From the NCBI GenBank assembly GCA_025058835.1, contig JANXEI010000002.1, forward strand, positions 420,000 through 483,999: 64,000 bases of DNA. Direction: 5' to 3'. The DNA is from Acidilobaceae archaeon. GTDB taxonomy: Archaea > Thermoproteota > Thermoprotei_A > Sulfolobales > Acidilobaceae. This document shows positions 16,741-25,164 of this stretch, one piece after another. The notes below the pieces were generated by a model. That model searched no databases and was not told the origin of the DNA. It worked only from the letters and a program-made list of their open reading frames with translations. The first letter of the stretch is position 1. Each line of letters starts with the position of its first letter. The position numbers were made by a program, and so were the translations under genes.

Positions 16741-17970
16741 TTAGCTGACGCTCCCCTTTGCCAGGGCCGCGTTGAGGTTACCGCGCTCGAGCTCTTTGAT
16801 TATGGCATCGTACTCCTTTTCGTCCCTCGGGTCCTTGAAGACTATCTCCCCTCTCCTGATCTTGTCCTCGAGCTCCTTCATCAGCCTCTGCACGTCCTCT
16901 TTTATGTACCTTGCGCGCTGGGAGCTGACTATTTCAGCAACCCTTTCAGGGGTGACTTTGCTCTTCTTCGTGTCGTAGGCGATCTGCGCGAAGTACTTCA
17001 CGCCCTCTATGTCCCAGATGCCCACGCCCCCGTCGGCCAGGCCGAGGACGCTTAGCCCGCCCTTCCACTCGCCCTTCACTACCATCTCGATTGCCCTGTA
17101 CACAGCTACGTCTACCCTCTTGGAGCCGCTCAGGGGGATGTAGGTGGCGTTGTACCACTCCTGGCTAGCGTCCTGCCCAAGCGCTAGAGCCCTTCCCCTC
17201 CCCTGCGCGTTCCAGTCGATCACGGCATCGAACATCCCCACATGAGTTAGCCCTGCTAGCCCGTAGAGCACCTTTGCGCCGCCGGCGAGCATGGTCTCTG
17301 CAGCTCTCCTCCCTGCCGCAGGGTCATCGAACTTGCCAGTGTATACCCATGCGAACTCTACCTTCGTGCCCGTCTTTGCCTCAAAGTACTTCACGCCGAA
17401 AAGGTATCCTATGTGGAAACGCCAGAGGGGAGGTATGCTCATGCCTGCCACAGAGCCCACCTTTATGGGACCGCCTGCCTCCCTCGCCAGCTCCCTCGCC
17501 ATCCCAGCAGCGCTAACGCCGACCAGAGCTCCTGTCTCCTGCTCCCTGAAGAGCACCTCCAGCACGTTAGCCCTTGCCTTGCCGGTAGATGCGTCGATAA
17601 GGGCGTACTTCTGCTGAGGGTACTTGTCAGCTACCTTGTCCAGCGCGTCTATCCACAGGAAGCCCACTAGGACGAGGAGCTCGTACTCTCCCCTCTTGCT
17701 CAAGTCCTCCAGGAGGGGCACGAAGTGTGCCAGGTCCTTCGGCGTCAGGTAGTCCACTTTCACGTTCAGCTCTTTAGCAGCTCTGTCTGCGCCCAAGGCT
17801 GCCATGTCGTTGAAGCTGAGGTCTCCCCTCCCTCCCACGTCGAACAGCACCGCTACCTTCACCTCACGGGGAGCGAAGGCAGTCCTATACACTGCAAAGC
17901 CCCCGATGAGGAGCAGTGCGACGAGCAGGACGCCGAGCGCTAGGGGCGGAAGGGGGAGCCTAGAGCTCAT
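16741..17970 (-). CDS. BMP-family nucleoside-binding protein (Med/PnrA type)
   Basis: A 409-residue periplasmic-type binding protein. An N-terminal membrane segment (residues 8-27) works as signal or anchor; no lipobox Cys is seen. The BMP signature VAVLFDVGGRGDLSFNDMAA follows near residue 38, and GSVAGMSIPPLWRFHIGYLF and GLADGGVGIWDIEGVKY are further family segments. Relatives bind purine nucleosides. First gene of the four-gene importer; its ATG is preceded by a good TATA and by a perfect inverted repeat (18035-18054) that could be an operator. Confidence 0.92.
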   Translation of the reverse strand: MSSRLPLPPLALGVLLVALLLIGGFAVYRTAFAPREVKVAVLFDVGGRGDLSFNDMAALGADRAAKELNVKVDYLTPKDLAHFVPLLEDLSKRGEYELLVLVGFLWIDALDKVADKYPQQKYALIDASTGKARANVLEVLFREQETGALVGVSAAGMARELAREAGGPIKVGSVAGMSIPPLWRFHIGYLFGVKYFEAKTGTKVEFAWVYTGKFDDPAAGRRAAETMLAGGAKVLYGLAGLTHVGMFDAVIDWNAQGRGRALALGQDASQEWYNATYIPLSGSKRVDVAVYRAIEMVVKGEWKGGLSVLGLADGGVGIWDIEGVKYFAQIAYDTKKSKVTPERVAEIVSSQRARYIKEDVQRLMKELEDKIRRGEIVFKDPRDEKEYDAIIKELERGNLNAALAKGSVS

Positions 17971-18000
17971 CTGATCACCGCTTTACTTCTACATGTAAAT

Positions 18001-18010
18001 CTTTAAAATA
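18001..18010 (-). promoter_or_regulatory. TATA box of the nucleoside transporter operon
   Basis: Read on the minus strand: TATTTTAAAG, about 35 nt before the ATG of the binding-protein gene and the only strong A/T element in that position. Confidence 0.55.
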
Positions 18011-18034
18011 TTTCTGCCGAAAATTAACGTGTTT

Positions 18035-18054
18035 TTTGAATTACACAATTCAAA
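18035..18054. promoter_or_regulatory. perfect 8-bp inverted repeat in divergent promoter region (candidate operator)
   Basis: TTTGAATT ACAC AATTCAAA, perfect 8-bp arms with a 4-bp spacer, between the nucleoside transporter operon (minus) and the YgjP-like gene (plus). It lies about 25-50 nt upstream of the minus TATA and about 5 nt before the plus TATA (CATAATAG, 18060-18067), a position where a dimeric regulator could act on either. Confidence 0.5.
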
Positions 18055-18099
18055 GAAATCATAATAGAGCTACCGCTAAGCTATTGGTGGACACTACGA

Positions 18100-18666
18100 T
18101 TGAGGCTAGCCGTCTTCAGGAGATCTAGAGGGAGGAATCTCAGGATAGGCGTCCTATTTACCTACGTGGAGGTCAAGGTGCCCCGTAGAATGAGCCTCGT
18201 CGAGGCGAAGAGGAGGGTCAGGAAGTTACTCCCCCGTCTCGTTAGGGACCTGCGGAGGGCGAGAGCTCTTTTCTTGAGAGCAATGGGCCTCCCGCTGGAG
18301 AGGAGGAGCACGGAGGAGCTCCTGACCCAGTTCTCTGAGCTTCTCTCCCGCGCGTTGGCAAAGCTAAAGATCAGGGGGGTGAGGGTTTCTGTAAGCAACA
18401 GGTTGAGGAGCGCTTGGGCATCTGCTATCATTAAGAGGAGGGAGGTGAAGGTGAGCAAGCTCGCCGCCTTCCTCCCGAAAGAGCTGCTCTGGTACCTAGC
18501 TGTTCATGAGGCCTGCCACTTCTACTCTCCCTCTCATGACAAGGCCTTCTGGCAGTGCGTAGAGAAGGTCCACCCCACTTACAGGCAATCGAAGGAGCTG
18601 ATGACGTTATACTCTATTAAGGTTAAGAGGGTGTGTGAGGGACTATGGACTCGCTCGAGGAGCTGA
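18100..18666 (+). CDS. YgjP-like (DUF45) metallopeptidase-type protein
   Basis: A 188-residue basic protein with the zinc-binding motif HEACHFYSPSHDKAFWQCV in its C-terminal third (His, Glu, His, plus a downstream His), as in the YgjP/WLM metallopeptidase families. The N-terminal 100 residues are Arg-rich and helical, as in the DUF45 nuclease/peptidase-like proteins. The true substrate of the family is unclear. TTG start behind a CATAATAG TATA-like box. Its end overlaps the next gene by 22 nt. Confidence 0.75.
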   Translation: MRLAVFRRSRGRNLRIGVLFTYVEVKVPRRMSLVEAKRRVRKLLPRLVRDLRRARALFLRAMGLPLERRSTEELLTQFSELLSRALAKLKIRGVRVSVSNRLRSAWASAIIKRREVKVSKLAAFLPKELLWYLAVHEACHFYSPSHDKAFWQCVEKVHPTYRQSKELMTLYSIKVKRVCEGLWTRSRS

Positions 18667-19661
18667 GGGGTAAAAGGGTAGTCGTGGCAGGCATTGGCGG
18701 CGGGGGAGATGCGCTGGGAGCTCTAGTGTTCTACCACAAGCTGAAGGCGATGGGCGCAGAGCCCCTGCTTGCCAGCGTAGTGTGGGAAAGGTTCGTCCTA
18801 GACCCCTTCCCCGGCCCTATACCTCTTGAGCAGCTGCGGAACGCTGAGCATATCTCCTCGGCGAGCGCCCTCGTGACCAAGGACTCCTATGTGGACAGGT
18901 TTGGCTACCTCGTTAGGCCTCAAATAGTCAGGGCAGCCCAAGTGCTGGATCAGAAGGCCGTGTTCTTGGACCTCAGCAAGGGTTACGAGGGGCTAAGGGA
19001 GGCCTTTGAGTCCCTAGCAAGCCTCGGCGCAGATTTCATCCTCGGCGTGGACGTGGGGGGAGACGTGATAGCAAAGGGCTGCGAGGACGACCTCTGGAGC
19101 CCGCTCGCAGATGCAGTCAGCCTAAGCGCCCTCCGCCACTCCTCCCTCCCCTCTGCCGTGGTAGTGTTCTCTCCGGGGGCGGACGGGGAGCTCTCCCCGG
19201 CAGCTGTCCTCGAGAGGGTGAGCAAGATCGCGGGGAAGGGGGGGCTGGTGGGAGCTTACGGCTTGAACAGGAGGGAGTACTGGGCTCTGAAGCCATACCT
19301 CGAGGCCTTCGTGAGCGAGGCGTCCAAGATACCCTTCGAGGCCTTCTCTGGGAGGTGGGGAGAGAAGAGGATTCGGGGCGGCACTAGGGGCGTGGAGCTC
19401 TCCCCCCTTGCCACCGTAGCCTTCGTTCTAGACACAGCCATAGCATACGAGGAGAACGAGCTCGCCAAGCTAGTGCAGGGCACCAGGAAGATCACTGAGG
19501 CGCGGGAGAGGCTCAACAGGAGGTGCGTCTACACAGAGCTGGACCTGGAGGAGGACCTCTACAGGGTGAAGCAGAGCGAGAGCCCTCTCTCCCTTCACGA
19601 GCTGAAGGGGGAGGGGAGGAGGAGGCTCCTCCTCTCCGGCTGCTCCCCCCTCCTCTGCTAA
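18645..19661 (+). CDS. DUF1152 domain protein
   Basis: A 338-residue soluble protein matching DUF1152. It has an N-terminal Rossmann-like glycine loop VVVAGIGGGGDALGALVFYH, then ADFILGVDVGGDVIAKGCED and SPLADAVSLSAL. The family is common in archaea and has no established function; the glycine loop suggests nucleotide or sugar-nucleotide binding. It overlaps the YgjP-like gene by 22 nt, so the two are translationally linked. The stop overlaps that of the convergent ribbon-helix-helix gene (shared CTAA). Confidence 0.85.
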   Translation: MDSLEELRGKRVVVAGIGGGGDALGALVFYHKLKAMGAEPLLASVVWERFVLDPFPGPIPLEQLRNAEHISSASALVTKDSYVDRFGYLVRPQIVRAAQVLDQKAVFLDLSKGYEGLREAFESLASLGADFILGVDVGGDVIAKGCEDDLWSPLADAVSLSALRHSSLPSAVVVFSPGADGELSPAAVLERVSKIAGKGGLVGAYGLNRREYWALKPYLEAFVSEASKIPFEAFSGRWGEKRIRGGTRGVELSPLATVAFVLDTAIAYEENELAKLVQGTRKITEARERLNRRCVYTELDLEEDLYRVKQSESPLSLHELKGEGRRRLLLSGCSPLLC

Positions 19662-19987
19662 ACGCTCTCCTCCACCCTCTTCCTGCTGCTGTACTCCCCC
19701 ACGGACTCCTCCAGGATCTCGAGCCTCTCGATTATGTATGAGAGGGTCTCCTCCAGCTCCCTTATCTTCCCCTCCAGGTAGGTGCTCTTCAGCTTCAGCT
19801 CCCTCTCCACCTTGTCCACCTTCCTGGACAGGGCGTGGGTGGCGCCGTTCTCCTCCGCAGGCCCCTTCTCTAGCCCCATCTTAATGTAGAGCTTTATGAG
19901 ATCAGTGACCTGTATTCCCATCTCGCTAGCCCTTGCCCTGAGCTCCTCATAGGTCTTGTCTGGTATTGCTAAGTGTACCGTGGGCAC
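19658..19987 (-). CDS. ribbon-helix-helix-like DNA-binding protein with coiled-coil tail
   Basis: A 109-residue protein. The first 40 residues (PTVHLAIPDKTYEELRARAS, then TDLIKLYIKMGLEKG) look like a ribbon-helix-helix DNA-binding fold: a basic beta-strand followed by two helices. Residues 50-100 form a long charged coiled coil (KVDKVERELKLKSTYLEGKI). The frame is open up to 20086, but a TATA box lies at 20023-20030, so translation must begin downstream of it; GTG 19987 fits. It is divergent from a second ribbon-helix-helix gene, and a 12-bp inverted repeat brackets its TATA, suggesting autoregulation. Confidence 0.7.
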   Translation of the reverse strand: MPTVHLAIPDKTYEELRARASEMGIQVTDLIKLYIKMGLEKGPAEENGATHALSRKVDKVERELKLKSTYLEGKIRELEETLSYIIERLEILEESVGEYSSRKRVEESV

Positions 19988-20002
19988 ATGTAGTCTCCTA
20001 TT

Positions 20003-20053
20003 AAGAGGAATACAAGAAACGCTTTTATATCTTTGTACTCGTGTATTCCTCTT
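20003..20053. promoter_or_regulatory. 12-bp inverted repeat bracketing a TATA box (candidate RHH operator)
   Basis: AAGAGGAATACA (20003-20014) and TGTATTCCTCTT (20042-20053) are exact reverse complements, 39 bp apart centre to centre, about four helical turns. The minus-strand TATA of the adjacent regulator gene (plus-strand TTTTATAT, 20023-20030) lies between the arms. A degenerate copy, GAGAAATAC, follows near 20058. Such an arrangement suits a ribbon-helix-helix repressor binding two sites on one helix face. Confidence 0.6.
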
Positions 20054-20126
20054 GATAGAGAAATACTGCAGTAGAAGGACCCTCAAGCGTTTTACCCATA
20101 GAGTTCTCTATATCACCTGAGGGCCC

Positions 20127-20303
20127 ATGAAGGTAGTTAGCTTCAAAGTGGAGGACGAGCTGCTGGAGATGCTAGAGGAGCTCTCCAGGAGGAAGAACAT
20201 GGCTAAGAGCGAGATAATCAGGAGAGCTCTGAGGAACTACATATCCAAGAGCGTTGAGGCGGAGAGGCCGATAGAGACCAGAAGGATGAGGATCATAGCG
20301 TAA
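20127..20303 (+). CDS. 58-residue ribbon-helix-helix (CopG-like) protein
   Basis: A short but convincing CopG/Arc-type protein: MKVVSFKVEDELLEMLEELS with the alternating strand VVSFKV, a first helix, the turn RKNMAKSEIIRRALRNYI forming the second helix, and a basic tail ending RRMRIIA. This is the classic core of antitoxins and small repressors. ATG 20127, about 20 nt after a CTATATC TATA-like element, so probably leaderless. It lies head-to-head with the other ribbon-helix-helix gene across the palindromic region. No toxin gene is adjacent. Confidence 0.75.
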   Translation: MKVVSFKVEDELLEMLEELSRRKNMAKSEIIRRALRNYISKSVEAERPIETRRMRIIA

Positions 20304-20320
20304 AGTACACATAAGTATCT

Positions 20321-20328
20321 TTTATAAA
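20321..20328 (+). promoter_or_regulatory. TATA box of the FAD oxidoreductase gene
   Basis: TTTATAAA, 37 nt before the TTG start; a GGAGGGG ribosome binding site lies in between. Confidence 0.6.
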
Positions 20329-20360
20329 TTTCTGGACCCCTAGCTAAGGGAGGGGAAGTA

Positions 20361-21647
20361 TTGGTCGACTACGTGATAGTGGGAGCCGGGGTCGTAGGGC
20401 TGGCTACGGCCTTCCACCTGAAGGTACAGTCGCCGAGCGCAGAGGTGCTAGTCATAGAGAGACACATGGGGCCAGGAGGGGGAGACAGCGCGCGGAGCGT
20501 TGCAGCCATTCGCGCGTTCTTCACGAACCCTGTTAACCTCATGCTAGCAAACTCGAGCATAGAGTACTACAAGCACGTCCATGACAGGTCCTTCGATTTG
20601 GGCATGAAGCTGGTGGGCTACCTCTTCCTCGCTGACAAGAGGCTCTACGAGCTCCTCAAAGATGGGCTGAAAGAAGCTGAGAAGATGGGCCTAGAGTACA
20701 GGATCCTGGATCCGGGCTTCCTCGCAGAGACTCTCAACATGAACGTGAAGGTGGAGGGGAGCGAGGAGTCCTCGCTGGTCGACGTGGGAGACATAGAGGC
20801 CGGCGTTCTTGTGCCGCGGGCAGGCATAATTAGGGCAGAGAGGGTGGTCGAGTACTACTACAGAGCAGCTCAAGCGGTGGGCGTCAACTTCTCATTCGGG
20901 AACGAGGTGAGGGATCTCCTCCTCTACCCCAGGAGGCCTTTGGGCATAGAGGGGGAGCCCTTCCCATGGCAGGAGGCGAGGGTAGGAGGGGTGAGGCTTG
21001 CAAATGGGCAGGAAGTTCACGCTAAGAAGAAGGTTATAGTGGCAGGAGGTTCTTGGAGCTGGAGGCTTACCTCGAAGATCGGGGTGGAGACCTTCACGAG
21101 GCCCAAGAGGAGGCAGGTCTTCGCGGTGAAGGCAGCCAACGGGTTGGGCAAGACCCTCAGGGCAAAGCACTTGAACCCCCACGGCATCTCCCCCTTCATG
21201 ATCTTGCCACGCAAGATCTACATGAGGCCCGTGCCCGAGGAGGAGTCGTTCTGGATCGGCATGAGCGATGAGCTCGGGAGGCCTTACGAGTTCTCAGAGG
21301 ACCCAGACCCTAGGGCGGAGGTCGACTTCTATGTGAAGGGCATCCTCCCTGTGGCCTCCCTTTACTTCCCGCAGCTCCAGGAGAGGTACCCCCACGCCTC
21401 CTGGGCTGGCTACTACGACCTCAGCCCCGACAAGCTCCCAGTCATCTACGAGCCCTACGGGAGCGACCTCATAGTCTCCTGCGGCACGAGCGGGAGCGGG
21501 ATAATGAAGGCAGATGCAATAGGGAGGATCACGGCAGCTCTAGCGCTCGGGGAGGAGGAGGGGGAGCTCTTCACTGGCGAGAGGATAAGGGTAGACGCGC
21601 TGGGGTTGAAAAACAGGGTAAGCGGGGCTGAGAAGCTAGTCCTCTAG
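20361..21647 (+). CDS. FAD-dependent oxidoreductase (DAO family, sarcosine oxidase/GlpO-like)
   Basis: A 428-residue flavoprotein of the D-amino acid oxidase superfamily. The N-terminal dinucleotide fold reads DYVIVGAGVVGLATAFHL with the acidic end of strand 2 at VLVIERH, then GGGDSARSVAAIRAFF. Near the C-terminus SPDKLPVIYEP and SCGTSGSGIMKADAIGR close the FAD site. Members oxidise N-methyl or amino groups of small amines or amino acids, or glycerol-3-phosphate; the substrate is not decidable. TTG start with a strong ribosome binding site. The last 12 bases overlap the convergent sdhB gene. Confidence 0.85.
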   Translation: MVDYVIVGAGVVGLATAFHLKVQSPSAEVLVIERHMGPGGGDSARSVAAIRAFFTNPVNLMLANSSIEYYKHVHDRSFDLGMKLVGYLFLADKRLYELLKDGLKEAEKMGLEYRILDPGFLAETLNMNVKVEGSEESSLVDVGDIEAGVLVPRAGIIRAERVVEYYYRAAQAVGVNFSFGNEVRDLLLYPRRPLGIEGEPFPWQEARVGGVRLANGQEVHAKKKVIVAGGSWSWRLTSKIGVETFTRPKRRQVFAVKAANGLGKTLRAKHLNPHGISPFMILPRKIYMRPVPEEESFWIGMSDELGRPYEFSEDPDPRAEVDFYVKGILPVASLYFPQLQERYPHASWAGYYDLSPDKLPVIYEPYGSDLIVSCGTSGSGIMKADAIGRITAALALGEEEGELFTGERIRVDALGLKNRVSGAEKLVL

Positions 21648-22562
21648 GAGTTTCTCCTTGGGTATCACGGGCGCTCCCTTCTCCTGCGCCTCTAGATCTA
21701 CTCCCTCCATCAGCCTTGCCTCGGGCGGCAAAGGCCACCTCTCTGCCGAGACCTTCATGGGTTCCACGTTCTTTGCAGTCCTCTTCTTGAAAAGGCGCAG
21801 GTTGTAGGCGAGCAGGGCCCTCCTGAGCCTCTGGATGGCTCCTGCCGGGTCAACGACCTTGGGGCACACGCTGCTGCACGATGCAGCGAAGTGACATCTG
21901 TACACACTGCCGTCCCTCTCTAGCTCCTCCAGCCTGAGCCTCCAACCCTCGTCCCTGCTGTCGGCAAGATATCTGTAGGCATAGGCAAGCGCTTGAGGGC
22001 CGAGGAAGCGGGGGTTGGAGGCGTAGACGGGACAGGCTGCGTCGCATAGTCCGCAGGAGATGCAGAGGGTGTACTCGTAGAATGCCTCCAGCTCCTCTGG
22101 CCTCTGCTCATACTCGAGCGCGGGGTTCTCCCTCTCCTGCTTGTCCAGCCTGATCAGGTAGGGCCTCACCTTCCTGTGCTTCTCAAAGAACTCCGTGAAG
22201 TCCGTGGTCAGGTCCCTCAGGACTGGGAAGTTGTAGAGGGGCTCCACGACCACCTCAGGCCTCTCAGGGGTCGCCTTCTCCGAGATCTGGGTCTGGCACG
22301 AGAGCCTCGGCTCCCCGTTAACTACGACGCCGCAGCTCCCGCAAACGCCCATCCGGCAGCTGTAGCGGAAGACTAGCGTGTGGTCCACCTCTGCCTTGAT
22401 CTTCAGGAGGGCATCGAGCACCGTCATGCCTCTGTAGGTCTTTATCTCGTAAGTCTGCCACCAGCCCTGGCCCTTCTCGGGATGGAACCTCTTGACCCGG
22501 ACCTTCACGACCTCGGGAGGTCTCCGAGTTACCGCTTTGAGGTCCACGGGCACCCTTTTCAC
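21636..22562 (-). CDS. sdhB: succinate dehydrogenase iron-sulfur subunit
   Basis: A 308-residue iron-sulfur subunit. The plant-type [2Fe-2S] site reads YSCRMGVCGSCGVVVNG with its last ligand in SCQT. The [4Fe-4S] site is CISCGLCDAACPVY and the third cluster region is CHFAASCSSVCPKVVDP, with the usual replacement of one Cys by Ser or Ala. It passes electrons from the flavin of SdhA to the membrane quinone site. Somewhat longer than most SdhB, with an extended C-terminal tail. GTG start one base after the sdhD stop. Confidence 0.96.
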   Translation of the reverse strand: MKRVPVDLKAVTRRPPEVVKVRVKRFHPEKGQGWWQTYEIKTYRGMTVLDALLKIKAEVDHTLVFRYSCRMGVCGSCGVVVNGEPRLSCQTQISEKATPERPEVVVEPLYNFPVLRDLTTDFTEFFEKHRKVRPYLIRLDKQERENPALEYEQRPEELEAFYEYTLCISCGLCDAACPVYASNPRFLGPQALAYAYRYLADSRDEGWRLRLEELERDGSVYRCHFAASCSSVCPKVVDPAGAIQRLRRALLAYNLRLFKKRTAKNVEPMKVSAERWPLPPEARLMEGVDLEAQEKGAPVIPKEKLLED

Positions 22563-22563
22563 C

Positions 22564-22920
22564 TCATGGCGGCGCTACCGCTATTATTGTGTGGATCCCG
22601 ATGGCGGAGAGCACTATTGCTGCAAGGAGAGATGCTGCGTTCACAGCCAAGGTCCAGTTCCTGCTAGTGTTCCACTCCAAGAGCATGGTCCTGATGCCGT
22701 TGATCCCGTGCAAGACCACTGCTACCAGCAAGAGGGAGAGGAGGAACCAGCTCCCAGTGATCTCCTTGTACAGCACCTCTGGCATGAGGGTAGCAGGGAA
22801 GTCCTCTACGCCATATACAGGGGGGAAGCGAAGGGCCAGGTGCCAAGACACGAGGAAGACGAGCAAGAAGGCCGTCACGTATTGGACCAGAGCAGATATG
22901 CCTGCCCTCATCTCGCTCAC
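22564..22920 (-). CDS. sdhD: succinate dehydrogenase membrane anchor subunit D
   Basis: A 118-residue membrane protein with three hydrophobic helices. Helix 1 holds a His (LVSWHLALRF) and helix 2 the motif VVLHGINGIRTMLLEW, equivalent to the H-x-x-x-G-x-R heme/quinone motif of SdhC/D anchors. The frame is open further upstream into sdhC, but GTG 22920 overlaps the sdhC stop (GTGA), marking the true start and coupled translation; ATG 22911 is the alternative. It forms the quinone-reducing membrane domain with SdhC. Confidence 0.85.
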   Translation of the reverse strand: MSEMRAGISALVQYVTAFLLVFLVSWHLALRFPPVYGVEDFPATLMPEVLYKEITGSWFLLSLLLVAVVLHGINGIRTMLLEWNTSRNWTLAVNAASLLAAIVLSAIGIHTIIAVAPP

Positions 22921-23375
22921 CAGAAGAACATGACGTAACCTATGGCAGCCCAAATGATGATCGAGAGGACAAACACCGCATAGATGGCCTTCCTCTGGAA
23001 CCCCTTGAGGGAGGGGGCTACGTAAGGCGGCTTCGGCCTCTCGGGCTTGCCTATCCACAAGGCCAAGGCCTCTACGAGAAGGAGCCTTATGCCGTTGAGG
23101 CCGTGATATACGGCAGCGCCAATGGCAATGAAGAATGCAATAGAGATGGGGTTGATGCCTCTCAAATGCTCCACCTCTACAGCGACCCAGCTCTCCCAAC
23201 CGTTCCTGGCAAGGGAGTTAGTGGACACTATGTGGGCAAATATGAAGCCTACTAAGATAATGCCAGTTATGCGGTGGAGGATGAAGGCGATCCTCTCCGG
23301 GTTGTTGTTGAGAGTAGCTCCCATGAGCTTAAAGCTCGCCCAGATGCCCAGCCTGTTCTCCAAGATCCTCTTCAT
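22917..23375 (-). CDS. sdhC: succinate dehydrogenase cytochrome b subunit C
   Basis: A 152-residue membrane subunit. After a soluble N-terminus, helix 1 carries RIAFILHRITGIILVGFIF, the S/A-x-x-H-R-x-T-G signature with the heme His. Helix 2 carries VYHGLNGIRLLLVE, and helix 3 closes the protein. ATG 23375 overlaps the sdhA stop (TGATG), so an upstream extension of the open frame into sdhA is not real. Heme-b-type SdhC appears likely rather than the heterodisulfide-like SdhE type of Sulfolobus. Confidence 0.9.
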   Translation of the reverse strand: MKRILENRLGIWASFKLMGATLNNNPERIAFILHRITGIILVGFIFAHIVSTNSLARNGWESWVAVEVEHLRGINPISIAFFIAIGAAVYHGLNGIRLLLVEALALWIGKPERPKPPYVAPSLKGFQRKAIYAVFVLSIIIWAAIGYVMFFW

Positions 23376-25120
23376 CAGTACCTCCTCTCCGTGGGCTTCC
23401 AGGTGTCTATCCTCACAGGCTCGTAGATAAGCCTCACGTCCCTCTCTCCGTAGCGCAGGGTCAGCGTGTGCTTCAACCACTCCTTGTCGTCCCTCCCCTT
23501 GAAGTCTATCCTGTAGTGGGCCCCTCTGCTCTCTGCCCTCGCAATGGCGCTCCTAGCAATGACTTTCCCCACCTCTATCATGTTCAGAGTCTCAAGCGCA
23601 AGAATGAGGTCAGTGTTGTAGACCTTCGACTTGTCCTCTACGTAGGCTTCACTCCACATCAGCTCCTCCAGCTTCTCTATCTTCAGAGCCCCGTCCCTCA
23701 TCTGGTCGCCCTCTCTGAACACGTAGAACTTGCTGTTCATGGTCTCCTGCAGCTCCCTCCTGAGCTGGTAGGTAGGGGTACCTCTCTCCTTCCTCACCAG
23801 GTGGTAGACCCAGCTCTCCTCCCTCTCAACTCTCTCCCTAGCAGGACCCTTCGCCTCCTTCGTGCGAAGCGCATATTCAGCTGCCAGCTCTCCCACTATC
23901 CTGCCAGAGACTAGGCACTCTGTGGTGCTGTTGCTCCCGAGCCTGTTAGCGCCGTGGATGCTGGCTGCAGCGGCCTCGCCCGCAACGAAAAGGCCCCTCA
24001 CCCACCTGCCCTCTGCGTTCAGAGCCCTGTAGTACGAGTCTGTGTGGATCCCTCCCATTGTGTAGTGGGCCACCGGCCTGATGGGTATAGGCTCCTCTAC
24101 GGGGTCTACTCCCGCGTGCTTCATAGCCAGCTCCCTGATAGCTGGGAGCCTCTCGTTGATCTTCTCCTCCCCCAGGTGGGTGAGGTCCAGGTGAACGTAT
24201 TCATAGCCTGAGGCCTCGTCTACGAAGCCCCTCCCCTCTTTGATCTCCATCATTATGGACCTGGAGACTATGTCCCTCGGCGCCAGCTCCATTTTCTGCG
24301 GAGCATATCTTGCCATGAACCTCTCCCCCTTGTTGTTCTTCAAATAGCCGCCCTCTCCCCTAGCTGCCTCCGTTATGAGGATACCGCTGGGGACCAGGCC
24401 TGTGGGGTGGAACTGGATGAACTCCATGTCCTTCAGGGGGAGGCCTGCCCTCAGGGCCATCGCAAGGCCGTCTCCGGTGACGGTGTGGGCGTAAGTTGTG
24501 AAGCTGTAGAGCCTGCCAGCTCCGCCCGTAGCGAGCACCGCCGCCTTTGCCTTGAAGAGGTACACCTCCCCGTCCCTGGGGTTTATGGCAAAGAGGCCTC
24601 TGAACTCGTTGTCCTCTATGTGGATGTTAGTCACGAACCACTCGTCATACCTCTCCCACCCGTCGTACTCTAGGAGCTTGTTGTACAGGGTCTGCATCTC
24701 GTAGAAGCCCGTCTTGTCTGCGGCAAACAGAGTCCTGTTGTAGGTATGCCCGCCGAAGGCCCTCTGGGCTAGCCTGCCGTCAGGCCTCCTGCTCCACGGC
24801 ATCCCCCAGTGCTCGAGGAGCCTCATCTCCTCGGGGGCGAGCTTCACGAAAAGCCAGACGGCGTCCTGATCGGCTAGGAAGTCGGAGCCTTTTATGGTGT
24901 CCCAGGCGTGCAGGGCAAGGCTATCCCCCTCCTCCTTGTAAATCACCGCTGCGGTGCCCCCCTCTGCGGAAACGCTGTGACTCCTCATGAGCTGGACCTT
25001 GCTAATGAGCCCGACGTTCAGCTTCTCCCCATATCTTCTCTTTATCTCCACGGCTGTCCTGAGCCCAGCGATGCCGGAACCCACGATAACTACATCGTGC
25101 TCAATTACGTTAAGCCTCAC
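23375..25120 (-). CDS. sdhA: succinate dehydrogenase flavoprotein subunit
   Basis: The 581-residue catalytic flavoprotein. The FAD fold starts VVIVGSGIAGLRTAVEIKR. The segment LMRSHSVSAEGGTAA includes the His expected to bind FAD covalently. FIQFHPTGL, TEAARGEGGYLKN and the substrate-site HYTMGGIHTD are all intact, as is the GSNSTTECLVSG C-terminal FAD contact. It oxidises succinate to fumarate in the TCA cycle. First gene of the operon sdhA-C-D-B, GTG start about 35 nt after a TATA box. Confidence 0.97.
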   Translation of the reverse strand: MRLNVIEHDVVIVGSGIAGLRTAVEIKRRYGEKLNVGLISKVQLMRSHSVSAEGGTAAVIYKEEGDSLALHAWDTIKGSDFLADQDAVWLFVKLAPEEMRLLEHWGMPWSRRPDGRLAQRAFGGHTYNRTLFAADKTGFYEMQTLYNKLLEYDGWERYDEWFVTNIHIEDNEFRGLFAINPRDGEVYLFKAKAAVLATGGAGRLYSFTTYAHTVTGDGLAMALRAGLPLKDMEFIQFHPTGLVPSGILITEAARGEGGYLKNNKGERFMARYAPQKMELAPRDIVSRSIMMEIKEGRGFVDEASGYEYVHLDLTHLGEEKINERLPAIRELAMKHAGVDPVEEPIPIRPVAHYTMGGIHTDSYYRALNAEGRWVRGLFVAGEAAAASIHGANRLGSNSTTECLVSGRIVGELAAEYALRTKEAKGPARERVEREESWVYHLVRKERGTPTYQLRRELQETMNSKFYVFREGDQMRDGALKIEKLEELMWSEAYVEDKSKVYNTDLILALETLNMIEVGKVIARSAIARAESRGAHYRIDFKGRDDKEWLKHTLTLRYGERDVRLIYEPVRIDTWKPTERRY

Positions 25121-25150
25121 TCACTACACCAGCCTAGAGTGGGAGAGGGA

Positions 25151-25161
25151 TATTAAAATAT
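25151..25161. promoter_or_regulatory. TATA box of the sdh operon (possibly bidirectional)
   Basis: TATTAAAATAT. On the minus strand, ATATTTTAATA lies about 35 nt before sdhA. It is nearly symmetric, so a rightward transcript starting near 25183 into the otherwise empty stretch before the next gene is conceivable. Confidence 0.55.
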
Positions 25162-25164
25162 ATT

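Noticed and set aside
20117..20303. Toxin-antitoxin pair formed by the two ribbon-helix-helix genes
   Set aside because: Both proteins look like DNA-binding proteins; no RelE, VapC or other toxin-like sequence lies beside them.
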